Assembly (NCBI RefSeq): GCF_003626595.1
Contig: NZ_RBAK01000021.1
Location: forward strand, 1 to 64,000
DNA length: 64,000 nt
Direction of reading: 5' to 3'
Source of the DNA: Micromonospora endolithica
Lineage (GTDB): Bacteria; Actinomycetota; Actinomycetes; Mycobacteriales; Micromonosporaceae
Both the position numbers and the translations under genes were made by a program. Of this stretch, positions 1 through 7,462 are shown piece after piece. Position 1 is the first letter of the stretch. Every line of letters starts with the position of its first letter. Below the pieces are notes generated by a model. That model had not been told where the DNA came from and searched no databases. It saw only the letters and a list, made by a program, of their open reading frames with translations.

Positions 1-60
1 CCGCCGGGCCGCGCCGCGCACCGCCGGGCCGCGCCGCGCACCGCCGGGCCGCGCCGCGCA
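1..60. repeat. 20-bp GC-only tandem repeat, 3 copies at window edge
   Basis: Three perfect copies of a 20-bp unit made only of C and G with one A, followed by a decayed stretch up to base 92. The array begins at the first base of the window, so the true copy number is unknown. It sits just downstream of the minus-strand universal stress gene that ends at 93. No open frame in it looks protein-like; it is probably a slippage-prone intergenic repeat. Confidence 0.8.
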
Positions 61-92
61 CCGCCGCGCCACGGCGCGCGGCGCCGCGCCGG

Positions 93-965
93 TCAGCGTT
101 CCCGGACCACCGCCACCGGGCAGTGCGCGTGGTGCAGCAGTTGCTGGCTGACCGAGCCGAGCACCATGCCCCGCAGCCCGCCCCGGCCCCGGGTGCCGAC
201 CACCACCAGGGCGGCGTTGCGGCTCGCCTCGACCAGCAGCGACGACGCGCTGCCGGCGGCCACCTCGACGGTCACCGGCACGTCGGGGAAGCTGGCCCGC
301 CAGCGGCCCAGGGACTCCTCCACGTCGGCCCGCTCCGCCGCGGCGGCGCTGTCCACGTCGACGTCCGGCGGACCCCACCGTCCGGACGGTGGCTGCCAGG
401 CGCGGACCACGTGCAGCGGCACCCCCCGGGCGGCGGCCTGTTCGTAGGCGAAACCCAGGGCGAGCAGCGAGCACTCCGAGCCGTCGACGCCGACCGCGAC
501 GTGTCCGGTACGCGCCTGGTCGGTGGTCCCGTCCCGGACCACCACCACCGGGCAGTGGGCGTGCGCGGTGACCGTGACGGCCGTCGACCCGGCCAGCAGC
601 TCGCCGAACCCGCCGTGGCCGCGGGTGCCGAGCACCAGCAGGCCGGCGTCGGCCGACCGTTCCTGGAGCACCAGGGCCGGCGGCCCGTCGTACACCTCGC
701 CGGTGACCGTCCGGTCCGGGTGCGCGGCGGCGGCGTCCGCGGCCGCCTTGTGCACCAGCGTCTCGACCTGCTGGCGGGCCTGCTCGTCCGGCCAGACCCC
801 GGGCGCCACGCCCGGACCGATCCAACCGGCCACCGTCAGCCACTCGAAGACGTACGCCAGCCGCACCGGCCGGCCGCTGCGGCCCGCCTCGTCGAGCGCC
901 CAGTCCAGCGCCCGCGCGGCGTCCGGCGAGCCGTCGTAGCCGACCAGGATCTCCTCGCCGCCCAT
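93..965 (-). CDS. tandem-domain universal stress protein (UspA family)
   Basis: 290 aa with two Usp domains, at about residues 5-144 and 155-289. Both carry the ATP-binding signature G-x2-G-x9-G(S/T): GTRGHGG...GS at about 113-127 and GTRGRGG...GS at about 257-271, each followed by a HCPV(V/A)VVR strand. Proteins of this family bind ATP and are induced by hypoxia or starvation in actinobacteria. The ATG is chosen because it overlaps the phosphoketolase stop as TGATG, which indicates translational coupling; the frame stays open further upstream but only as a shadow of that gene. It is the last gene of the usp-xfp-usp cluster. Role in energy stress is inference from context. Confidence 0.93.
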   Translation of the reverse strand: MGGEEILVGYDGSPDAARALDWALDEAGRSGRPVRLAYVFEWLTVAGWIGPGVAPGVWPDEQARQQVETLVHKAAADAAAAHPDRTVTGEVYDGPPALVLQERSADAGLLVLGTRGHGGFGELLAGSTAVTVTAHAHCPVVVVRDGTTDQARTGHVAVGVDGSECSLLALGFAYEQAAARGVPLHVVRAWQPPSGRWGPPDVDVDSAAAAERADVEESLGRWRASFPDVPVTVEVAAGSASSLLVEASRNAALVVVGTRGRGGLRGMVLGSVSQQLLHHAHCPVAVVRER

Positions 966-3364
966 CAGATCTCCCGTACCTCGGGGTCGCTCTCCCGGAC
1001 CCAGCGCCACTCCGCCACCCGCGGGTCGTCCTCGCCGTACCGGCGGGTGTAGTCCCGGCACGCCTGGCGGGCGTCGACCATCTCCTGGCGCAGGTGCGCG
1101 GCCCGGCCGGCCAGGCCCGGCACCCGGTCGATCACGTCGATGACCAGGTGGAAGCGGTCCAGGTCGTTGAGCATCACCATGTCGAAGGGCGTGGTGGTGG
1201 TGCCCTCCTCCTTGTAGCCCCGCACGTGCAGGTTGTCGTGGTTGGTCCGCCGGTAGGTGAGCCGGTGGATCAGCCACGGGTAACCGTGGTAGGCGAAGAT
1301 GATCGGCCGGTCCCGGGTGAAGATGGTGTCGAACTCGGAGTCGCTCAGCCCGTGCGGGTGCTCCGCGGACTGCTGGAGCCGCATCAGGTCCACCACGTTG
1401 ACCACCCGGACCTTCAGGTCGGGCAGGTGCTGGTGCAGCAGGCCCGCCGCGGCCAGGGTCTCCAGCGTCGGCACGTCACCCGCGCAGGCGAGCACCACGT
1501 CCGGGTCGCTGCCGGCGTCGGTGCTGGCCCAGTCCCAGATGCCCAGGCCGCGCCGGCAGTGCTGGATCGCCTCGTCCATGGTCAGCCAGTTCGGCGCGGG
1601 CTGCTTCCCGGACACCACCACGTTGATGTACTGCCGGCTGCGCAGGCAGTGGTCCATGGTGGAGAGCAGGGTGTTCGCGTCCGGCGGCAGGTAGACCCGG
1701 ACCACCTCGGCCTTCTTGTTCACCACGTGGTCGATGAACCCCGGGTCCTGGTGCGAGAACCCGTTGTGGTCCTGCCGCCACACGTGGCTGGACAGCAGGT
1801 AGTTCAGCGAGGCGATCGGCTGCCGCCAGGCGATGCCCCGGATCACCTTCAGCCACTTCGCGTGCTGGTTGAGCATCGAGTCGACGATGTGGATGAACGC
1901 CTCGTAGCTGGTGAACACGCCGTGCCGGCCGGTCAGCAGGTAGCCCTCCAGCCAGCCCTGGCAGAGGTGCTCGGAGAGGACCTCCAGCACCCGCCCGTCC
2001 GGCGACAGGTGATCGTCGCCGGGCTCGGTACGGGCCATCCAGGCCCGGTCGGTGACCTCGAACGCCGCGCCGAGCCGGTTCGAGGCGACCTCGTCCGGAC
2101 CGAAGAGCCGGAACGTCTCCGGGTTGGCGGCGATCACGTCCCGGATCCACTTGCCCAGCTCCCCGGTCGCGCTGGACACCGAGGCGCCCGGCCGGGGCAC
2201 GTCGACGGCGTAGTCGCGGAAGTCCGGCAGCGCCAGGTCCCGCAGGACCAGGCCGCCGTTGGTGACCGGGTTGGCGCTCATCCGCAGGTCCCCCCGGGGC
2301 GGCAGGTCGACCAGCTCGGTGACCGGGGCGCCGGTGGCGTCGAACAGCTCCTCCGGCCGGTAGCTGCGCAGCCACCGCTCCAGCTCGGCCAGGTGCTCCG
2401 GATTCTTGCGTACCTCGGAGAGCGGGACCTGGTGCGCGCGGTAGGTCCCCTCGACCTGCTTGCCGTCGACGTCGTGCGGACCGGTCCAGCCCTTCGGCGT
2501 ACGCAGGATGATCATCGGCCAGCGGGGGCGCTCGGCCGGCCCACCGGAGCGGGCCCGCCGCTGGATCGCGCCGATCTCGTCGAGTACCCGGTCCAGGGTG
2601 GCCGCGAGGGCCTGGTGCACGCGGACCGGGTCGTCGCCCTCCACCACGTACGGCTGGTAGCCGAAGCCGCGCATCATGGCGTGCAGGTCGTCGGCGGGAA
2701 TCCGTTCCAGCACCGTCGGGTTGGCGATCTTGTAGCCGTTGAGGTGCAGGATCGGCAGCACCGCGCCGTCGCGGGCCGGGTTCAGGAAGACGTTGGACAG
2801 CCAACTGCCGGCCAGCGGGCCGGTCTCCGCCTCCCCGTCGCCGATGACGCAGGCGACCAGCAGGTCGGGGTTGTCGAACGCGGCACCGTAGGCGTGGCTC
2901 AGGGCGTACCCCAGCTCGCCGCCCTCGTGGATCGAACCCGGCACCTCCGCCGCCACGTGGCTGGGGATGCCGCCGGGGAAGGAGAACTGGCGGAACAGCT
3001 TGGCCATGCCCGCCTCGTCCCGGCCGAGACCGTGGTAGCGCTCGCTCCAGGTCCCCTCCAGCCAGGTGTTCGCCACGATCGCCGGGCCGCCGTGGCCCGG
3101 GCCGGTGACGAAGATGGCCGACTGGTCCCGGGCGACGATGACCCGGTTCAGGTGGGCGTAGAGCAGGTTCAGGCCGGGGCTGGTGCCCCAGTGGCCGAGC
3201 AGGCGCGGCTTCACGTGCTCCGGCCGGAGCGGCTCCCGCAGCAGCGGGTTGTCCAGCAGGTAGATCTGCCCGACGGTGAGATAGTTCGCCGCCCGCCAGT
3301 ACGCGTCCAGCCGGCGCAGCTCGTCGTCGGTCAGGGGGCTGTGCAGGTCGAGAGCGGTATCCAT
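965..3364 (-). CDS. xfp: xylulose-5-phosphate/fructose-6-phosphate phosphoketolase
   Basis: 799 aa, the normal length for the family. This thiamine-diphosphate enzyme splits xylulose-5-P or fructose-6-P with phosphate to give acetyl-phosphate plus a triose- or tetrose-phosphate. Visible features include an N-terminal GHWGTSPGLNLLYAHLNR segment, HGGPA near residue 91 and the ThDP/Mg-binding GDGEAE motif near 175. Start: an ATG at 3364 with GAGAGG about 9 nt upstream is preferred to a GTG at 3400. Universal stress genes lie on both sides on the same strand, the downstream one overlapping by one base. Acetate kinase or phosphotransacetylase genes are not in the window, so the fate of acetyl-phosphate cannot be read here. 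Confidence 0.96.
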   Translation of the reverse strand: MDTALDLHSPLTDDELRRLDAYWRAANYLTVGQIYLLDNPLLREPLRPEHVKPRLLGHWGTSPGLNLLYAHLNRVIVARDQSAIFVTGPGHGGPAIVANTWLEGTWSERYHGLGRDEAGMAKLFRQFSFPGGIPSHVAAEVPGSIHEGGELGYALSHAYGAAFDNPDLLVACVIGDGEAETGPLAGSWLSNVFLNPARDGAVLPILHLNGYKIANPTVLERIPADDLHAMMRGFGYQPYVVEGDDPVRVHQALAATLDRVLDEIGAIQRRARSGGPAERPRWPMIILRTPKGWTGPHDVDGKQVEGTYRAHQVPLSEVRKNPEHLAELERWLRSYRPEELFDATGAPVTELVDLPPRGDLRMSANPVTNGGLVLRDLALPDFRDYAVDVPRPGASVSSATGELGKWIRDVIAANPETFRLFGPDEVASNRLGAAFEVTDRAWMARTEPGDDHLSPDGRVLEVLSEHLCQGWLEGYLLTGRHGVFTSYEAFIHIVDSMLNQHAKWLKVIRGIAWRQPIASLNYLLSSHVWRQDHNGFSHQDPGFIDHVVNKKAEVVRVYLPPDANTLLSTMDHCLRSRQYINVVVSGKQPAPNWLTMDEAIQHCRRGLGIWDWASTDAGSDPDVVLACAGDVPTLETLAAAGLLHQHLPDLKVRVVNVVDLMRLQQSAEHPHGLSDSEFDTIFTRDRPIIFAYHGYPWLIHRLTYRRTNHDNLHVRGYKEEGTTTTPFDMVMLNDLDRFHLVIDVIDRVPGLAGRAAHLRQEMVDARQACRDYTRRYGEDDPRVAEWRWVRESDPEVREI

Positions 3365-3451
3365 GCTGTCGAGCCTCTCGCGGGTAGGGGAGTCGCGCAC
3401 CCGCTGGCCGCGGATCCGCCCTCCGAGCTTCGCCGAATCGGCGGCGGTGGA

Positions 3452-4315
3452 TCAGGGCCGTTGGTCCCGCACCGACCGGGCCGTTCCGCGTACCACGACG
3501 ACCGGGGAGGGCGCGTGGTACAGCAGGGTCTGGCTGACCGCACCCAGCATCCCCCGCGCCGGTTCGTCGCCCCGCGCGGCGATCAGCACGAGCTGGGCCG
3601 AGGCGGACTGCTCGACCAGGACGGTCCCGGGAGCGCCCTGGATGGTGTGGCACTCGGTGGACACGCTGGGAAAACGGGTCCGGTACTCGGCCACGATGTC
3701 CTCCAGCAGGTCCGGGTCGTCGGCGCCGCCCGGCGCGCCAGGGCCGTGCCGACCGTCCGGACCGCCCGGTTCGACGACCCGGACGGCGAGCAGGCGGGCC
3801 CCGCGGCGGCGGGCGCAGTCGAACGCCCAGCCGAGGGCCTGCCGGGAGCTGTCGGTGCCGTCGACGCCGACCAGTACCGGCCCCTGCGGCGGCGGGTCGC
3901 GGCGGACGACGAGCACCGGGCTGCCGGCACGCGCGGCCAGTTGCACGGCGGGGGCGTCGGCCGGTACGCAGGTCGCGCAGTTGGCCATCCCACCGTCGCC
4001 GACGGCGACCAGGAACGCCGCCTCGGAACGCCGGATCAGGACGACGACCGGCGCTCCCTCGACGATCTCCCCGCTGACCGGCAGCGCCGGCTCCACCTCG
4101 TTGGCGACCGCCGCCGCCCGGGAGATCAACCCCTCGGCGTCGGTGCGGGATCCCGCCACCGACGGGCCGCCGAACGCGGCCGTCCAGTCGAACGCGTGCA
4201 GCAGCCGCAGTGGGCGCTCGTGTCCGGCCGCCTCCTGCGCGGCCAGGCGGACCACCGGCAGGTCGCGCTCCGAGCCGATCCCGACCAGCACCGCCGCGTC
4301 GTCGGCTGCGGCCAT
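3452..4315 (-). CDS. tandem-domain universal stress protein, degenerate first ATP loop
   Basis: 287 aa with two Usp folds. The ATP loops are altered: the first domain has GDGGMANCATCVPADAP instead of the GTRGxGG pattern, and the second has AARGDEPARGMLGAVSQ, missing the first conserved glycine spacing. It may bind nucleotide poorly or sense something else, unlike its neighbour at 93-965. Start: ATG at 4315 preceded by a strong GGAGGT Shine-Dalgarno; a TAGCCT -10-like box lies at 4348-4353 on the minus strand. It is the first gene of the minus-strand cluster leading into xfp, with 87 bases between the genes. Function in energy or redox stress is inferred from family and context. Confidence 0.88.
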   Translation of the reverse strand: MAAADDAAVLVGIGSERDLPVVRLAAQEAAGHERPLRLLHAFDWTAAFGGPSVAGSRTDAEGLISRAAAVANEVEPALPVSGEIVEGAPVVVLIRRSEAAFLVAVGDGGMANCATCVPADAPAVQLAARAGSPVLVVRRDPPPQGPVLVGVDGTDSSRQALGWAFDCARRRGARLLAVRVVEPGGPDGRHGPGAPGGADDPDLLEDIVAEYRTRFPSVSTECHTIQGAPGTVLVEQSASAQLVLIAARGDEPARGMLGAVSQTLLYHAPSPVVVVRGTARSVRDQRP

Positions 4316-4370
4316 CGCACATCACCTCCGCGGCCGGCCCTCACCCGAGGCTAGTCGCGGCGGTGCCGTG

Positions 4371-4403
4371 CCGGGGCGGGATCGTCGGGTTCACCCGCCC
4401 CGG
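4371..4403 (-). terminator. hairpin terminator after the SDR gene
   Basis: Perfect 10-bp GC stem (4371-4380 with 4394-4403) with a 13-nt loop, 8 bases past the stop of the minus-strand SDR gene. There is no U-run, as is usual for high-GC actinobacteria. Confidence 0.6.
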
Positions 4404-4411
4404 GGGGCCGG

Positions 4412-5236
4412 TCAGCGGAACTGGAGGCGGTTGACCGCGTCGAACATCCGCGCGCCGAAGAGGCGTCGACCGTGCACCATCGCCCACGCCGCCGCGGTGA
4501 CCAGGTAGCGGGTCCGCGGCCGGCGGGCGGTGACCGCGCGTTCGATCACCCGCGCCACGGTGTCCGGGGTGGCGGCGAGCATCCGGTTGCCGTACGACTT
4601 GGCCATCGCCGTGTCGACCGCGGTGACCATCGGCCGGTACGGGCTGGACGGGTCGGCAACCGTCCCCAGCGACTCGGCGGCCACCGCACCGAAGCCGGTG
4701 CGGATCAGGCCGGGCTCGATGATCGTCACGTCGATGCCGAAGGGCCGGACCTCCTGGCGCAGGGCGTCGGAGATGGCCTCCACCGCGTACTTGCTGGCGT
4801 GGTAGTAGCCGCCGCCGGGGAAGACGAGCCGTCCACCCATCGAACTGACGTTGACGATCCGGCCCTTCCCGGCCCGGCGCATCCCCGGCAGCACCAGCTG
4901 GGTGAGCCGGCTGAGCCCGAACACGTTCGCCTCGAACTGCGCCCGGACCCGCTGCACCGAGGTCTCCTCGATCGGGCCGTACTCGCCGTACCCGGCATTG
5001 TTGATCAGCACGTCGACCTGGCCGTGCGCGGCCTCGATGGCGGCCACGGCGGCAGTCATCGACCTTTCGTCGGTCACGTCGAGGGGGAGCAGCCGGGCGC
5101 CGGCCTCGGCCAGGTCGGCTATCGCCTCCACCTTGCGGGCGGTCGCGTAGACGGTCAGGTCGGTCCGCCGGGCCAGCCGCCGCGCGGTGGCCCGGCCGAT
5201 GCCGGAGGAGGTGCCGGTGATCAGGACGGTGGTCAT
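4412..5236 (-). CDS. short-chain dehydrogenase/reductase (classical SDR)
   Basis: 274 aa Rossmann-fold oxidoreductase. The TGTSSGIG cofactor motif is at residues 8-15, NNAG at 79-82 and the Ser-Tyr-Lys triad is visible (about S132, Y145, K149 in YYHASK). The motif set predicts NAD(P)H-dependent oxidation or reduction of a hydroxyl/keto substrate; the substrate is not readable. The ATG overlaps the TetR stop in an ATGA junction, so the two genes are translationally coupled. It is probably repressed by its partner TetR protein through the palindrome at 5798-5823. A hairpin terminator follows the stop. Confidence 0.92.
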   Translation of the reverse strand: MTTVLITGTSSGIGRATARRLARRTDLTVYATARKVEAIADLAEAGARLLPLDVTDERSMTAAVAAIEAAHGQVDVLINNAGYGEYGPIEETSVQRVRAQFEANVFGLSRLTQLVLPGMRRAGKGRIVNVSSMGGRLVFPGGGYYHASKYAVEAISDALRQEVRPFGIDVTIIEPGLIRTGFGAVAAESLGTVADPSSPYRPMVTAVDTAMAKSYGNRMLAATPDTVARVIERAVTARRPRTRYLVTAAAWAMVHGRRLFGARMFDAVNRLQFR

Positions 5237-5796
5237 TCGGGGGCTCCAGGCTTCTCCAGCCCGGCGACGACCAGCGCGACGCCGTCGCGCAGCCGCTGAC
5301 CGGGCAGGTCGGGGTCGGTGAGGTCGGCCTCCAGGCCGCGGGTGAGGGCCACCAGCACGTCGGCCACCGCGCGGGCCCGGGAGCCCGCGACGTCGGCGAG
5401 GGCGCCGGCCACCACGTCGGTCAGCTCCCGGGTGTACGCCTCGACGAGGTCCCCGGTCAGCTTGGTGCTGGTGTCGAGAAGTTCGGCGGCGTGCCGGCTG
5501 TCCCGGTGCAGCTTGAGCGTCAGCTCCAACTTCGCCGCCAGGACGGCGGTGACGCGTACGGCCGGCGGAGTGGCCGGATCCGCGGCGGCGGCCCGCGCCG
5601 CCGCCAGCGACTCGGCGAAGAGTCGCTCCGCGAGGCGCCGGTACGCGTCGTCCTTGTTGCGTACGTACTGGTAGACGGCGGGACGGGACATTCCGGCGGT
5701 CGCGGCGATGTCGTCCATCGTGGTCCGGCGCACCCCGTGCCGGGTGAAGCACTCGTACGCCGCGGCGAGGATGGCGTCCAGGCGATCGTTCGACAT
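5233..5796 (-). CDS. TetR family transcriptional regulator
   Basis: 187 aa. The N-terminal TetR helix-turn-helix is clear (ATMDD-type helix, IAATAGMSRPAVYQYVRNKD, residues about 20-47), followed by an all-helical ligand-binding region. ATG at 5796 is chosen because the HTH starts at the normal distance, and the frame upstream is only a shadow. It is the first gene of a two-gene operon with the SDR at 4412, overlapping it by 4 bases. A 7-bp inverted repeat just upstream of the start overlaps the predicted promoter, so autorepression and control of the SDR are likely. The inducer is unknown. Confidence 0.93.
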   Translation of the reverse strand: MSNDRLDAILAAAYECFTRHGVRRTTMDDIAATAGMSRPAVYQYVRNKDDAYRRLAERLFAESLAAARAAAADPATPPAVRVTAVLAAKLELTLKLHRDSRHAAELLDTSTKLTGDLVEAYTRELTDVVAGALADVAGSRARAVADVLVALTRGLEADLTDPDLPGQRLRDGVALVVAGLEKPGAPE

Positions 5797-5797
5797 G

Positions 5798-5831
5798 CTG
5801 ACAAGTCTTGCACAGATTGTCAGCCTGTCAA
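5798..5831 (-). promoter_or_regulatory. TetR operator overlapping a predicted leaderless promoter
   Basis: Inverted repeat CTGACAA (5798-5804) and TTGTCAG (5817-5823), 12-nt spacer. On the minus strand a perfect TTGACA -35 lies at 5826-5831 and an AAGACT -10-like box at 5804-5809, placing the transcript start near the TetR ATG at 5796. The palindrome covers the -10 and spacer, the normal design for an autorepressed tetR operon. Binding is inferred. Confidence 0.65.
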
Positions 5832-6198
5832 ACCACGCACCCCGCGCCCCGCCGTCTGGGGGACGACCCGCTGCGTCATCGGGTGGGTGGTGTGGGGCTG
5901 TTTGTCGGGTTCGGGGGGTGTGGTCGGGGGCACCCCGGTGGCGGAATGCCGGCCGGGCGCGGGTGGTTACACCATGCGGACGATCGAGTAGCACCCCCGA
6001 CCTGCTGTTCTCCGCAGGGTCGCAAGGGGGTCCGGGCCCCTCCGGGAATGGGGGTGGCCGGCCGGTCGTTGGATCCCCCCGACGCCACGCACCGGGCATC
6101 CCCCTGCTCGTGACACGCGTGTGCCGAATCTTCCTCTGAACGCCCACGCCCTTTCCCCCTGTGGTGTGGGTTGTCGACCCCCGAATGGAGCTTCTGTG
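5832..6198. other. intergenic leader between divergent tetR and a secreted-protein gene
   Basis: About 370 bases with no convincing gene. It holds G-rich tracts around 5906-5935, a perfect 10-bp palindrome ACACGCGTGT at 6113-6122 and, just before the gene at 6199, a GGAG ribosome site. The motif GTGCCGAATC at 6121-6130 resembles the 5' edge of the c-di-AMP (ydaO) riboswitch, but the remaining conserved blocks are absent. I could not identify a clear promoter. Confidence 0.5.
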
Positions 6199-6786
6199 AT
6201 GAACACGATCATGCGTAAGAGCGTTCTGGGTATCGCTGGTCTGGCCTTCGCCGGTGGCATGTTCGCCGGCCCCGCCACCGCCCACGCCGCCCCGTCGGTG
6301 CAGTCCACGCCCGTGGCCGTGGCGGTGCAGGCCGACAAGCCCGACACGGGCAAGTTGATCCCGCACGGTGTGCAGGGCGCGCAGTCGCGGATCGACCTGT
6401 CCGACGAGCAGACGGCCAATGTCAAGGCGATCATCGCCGCGACGAAGAAGGCCGGCATGGACGAACGCGCCGCGGTCGTGTCGATCGCGACGGCGTTGCA
6501 GGAGTCGAAGCTGGAGAACCTGGGTCACCTGGGTGACCGCAACGACCACGACTCGCAGGGCCTGTTCCAGCAGCGCCCGTCCTCCGGCTGGGGCACGGTG
6601 GAGCAGATCACCGACCCCGAGTACTCCACCCTGGCGTTCCTCAAGGGCCTCAAGCAGGTCGACGGCTGGCAGGACATGCCGCTGACCGAGGCCGCGCAGA
6701 CCGTGCAGGTGTCGGCCTACCCGGATCACTACGCCCAGTGGGAGCAGCAGGCCGCCGACCTCGTCGCCCAGCACTGGAACAACTGA
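6199..6786 (+). CDS. secreted lysozyme-fold (transglycosylase-like) protein
   Basis: 195 aa. A Sec signal peptide covers about residues 1-34 (positive start, hydrophobic core, Ala-x-Ala near AHAAP). The mature part has a helical region with AAVVSIATALQESKLENL, where the Glu of LQES is the candidate catalytic acid, then DSQGLFQQRPSSGWGT, a pattern seen in actinobacterial cell-wall lytic proteins with a lysozyme/SLT-like fold. The likely role is peptidoglycan cleavage outside the cell. Start: ATG at 6199, with GGAG upstream and the signal peptide beginning directly; a longer frame to 6121 would bury the signal. The assignment of the fold is by pattern recognition, so moderate confidence. Confidence 0.75.
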   Translation: MNTIMRKSVLGIAGLAFAGGMFAGPATAHAAPSVQSTPVAVAVQADKPDTGKLIPHGVQGAQSRIDLSDEQTANVKAIIAATKKAGMDERAAVVSIATALQESKLENLGHLGDRNDHDSQGLFQQRPSSGWGTVEQITDPEYSTLAFLKGLKQVDGWQDMPLTEAAQTVQVSAYPDHYAQWEQQAADLVAQHWNN

Positions 6787-6813
6787 CACTTTCCTCGTAA
6801 GGGGGAACGAAAG

Positions 6814-6854
6814 GCCGCTGGCCGGCACCCGAACCCGGGTCGCCGGCCAGCGGC
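6814..6854 (+). terminator. strong hairpin terminator after the secreted lytic protein
   Basis: Perfect 13-bp stem (6814-6826 with 6842-6854); the 15-nt loop can itself pair partly (ACCCG/CGGGT). It starts 28 bases after the stop at 6786. Confidence 0.85.
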
Positions 6855-6868
6855 GTCTGTGCGTGCAG

Positions 6869-6913
6869 ATCTTGGACAGTTACCGTCCCGCCGGAACAGA
6901 AACTGTCCAAGAT
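6869..6913. repeat. 13-bp inverted repeat, possible dispersed palindrome
   Basis: Perfect arms ATCTTGGACAGTT (6869-6881) and its complement (6901-6913) around a 19-nt spacer, directly after a complete terminator. The arms are less GC-rich than their surroundings. It could be a second terminator, an operator or a dispersed repeat. Confidence 0.7.
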
Positions 6914-7050
6914 TCACATCGACGCCCCCACCCGGGGCGGCGATCGTGCGGTTTCGGCCGCCGCCGGAAGGCGCGGATCGGACAAGACGACGACACCAAG
7001 TGCAAGATCCCGGGGGACCGGGCGGCGCGGGACGGCGCGGCCGCGCGGGC

Positions 7051-7130
7051 CGCCCGCGCCGCTTCCGGGCCGCCCGCGCCGCTTCCGGGCCGCCCACACC
7101 GCTTCCGGGCCGCCCACACCGCTTCCGCGC
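7051..7130. repeat. 20-bp tandem repeat, four copies
   Basis: Four consecutive 20-bp units (CGCCC[GC/AC]..CCGCTTCCGG..) at 7051, 7071, 7091 and 7111. Units 1-2 are identical and units 3-4 share a GCG to ACA change, so the array grew by unit or pair duplication. Together with 6869-6913 this fills the 440-base gap between the genes at 6786 and 7226. Confidence 0.8.
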
Positions 7131-7178
7131 CGCGGGCGAGGGAGTGGCTGCGCGGGCGCGGTGCGGCGGTGTTCGTTC

Positions 7179-7222
7179 GTCAACGATGGTTGACAGAACC
7201 GGCTGCGTCAACGTAAGTTGAC
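7179..7222 (+). promoter_or_regulatory. paired GTCAAC-N4-GTTGAC operators on a leaderless promoter
   Basis: Two perfect palindromes, GTCAAC-gatg-GTTGAC at 7179-7194 and GTCAAC-gtaa-GTTGAC at 7207-7222, 28 bp apart. The first contains a TTGACA -35 (7190-7195) and the second a TAAGTT -10 (7214-7219), 18 bp apart. This places the transcript start at the ATG of the HTH gene (7226), i.e. a leaderless mRNA. The operator-promoter overlap predicts repression, probably by the small HTH protein it drives. Confidence 0.75.
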
Positions 7223-7225
7223 ATC

Positions 7226-7462
7226 ATGAGTCAGGCGACGGAACTCGCGGCGGCAGCCGGCAGCACCGACCCCCGGGTCGGGCTCCGGGCCGTTCGCGCC
7301 CTCCGCCGGCTGCTCGAGCGGCTGGAGGTGGTCCAGGTGGACAACGCCCGACGGCAGGGCTGGTCCTGGCAGGAGATCGCCGACGCGCTCGAGGTCAGTC
7401 GGCAGGCGGTGCACAAGAAGCACGCCGGGCGGCCGGCGGTCGGACAATCCTGGGAGGCGTGA
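7226..7462 (+). CDS. small helix-turn-helix DNA-binding protein
   Basis: 78 aa. The C-terminal half is a helix-turn-helix: GWSWQEIADALEVSRQAVHK (about residues 46-65), preceded by an Arg-rich helix (RAVRALRRLLERLE). It is likely a transcription factor binding the palindromes 4-47 bases upstream, which would make it autoregulatory. The ATG lies at the predicted transcript start. Its stop overlaps the ATG of the Clp-N gene (TGATG), so the two are made together. Proteins of this size paired with Clp-N-like genes occur in actinobacteria; the regulated genes beyond this operon are unknown. Confidence 0.88.
   Translation: MSQATELAAAAGSTDPRVGLRAVRALRRLLERLEVVQVDNARRQGWSWQEIADALEVSRQAVHKKHAGRPAVGQSWEA

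Noticed and set aside
1094..4354. Very long plus-strand open frame (over 1000 codons) opposite xfp and the Usp genes
   Set aside because: Antisense artefact of GC-rich codons; its translation has no domain, is full of Val/Gly/Arg/His, and lies over genes with clear motifs.
6121..6199. Possible c-di-AMP (ydaO) riboswitch upstream of the secreted lytic protein
   Set aside because: Only the 5' GCCGAATC-like block is present; the GGAGGAACC- and GGGGTTAAT-like blocks are absent and only about 70 bases remain before the start codon.
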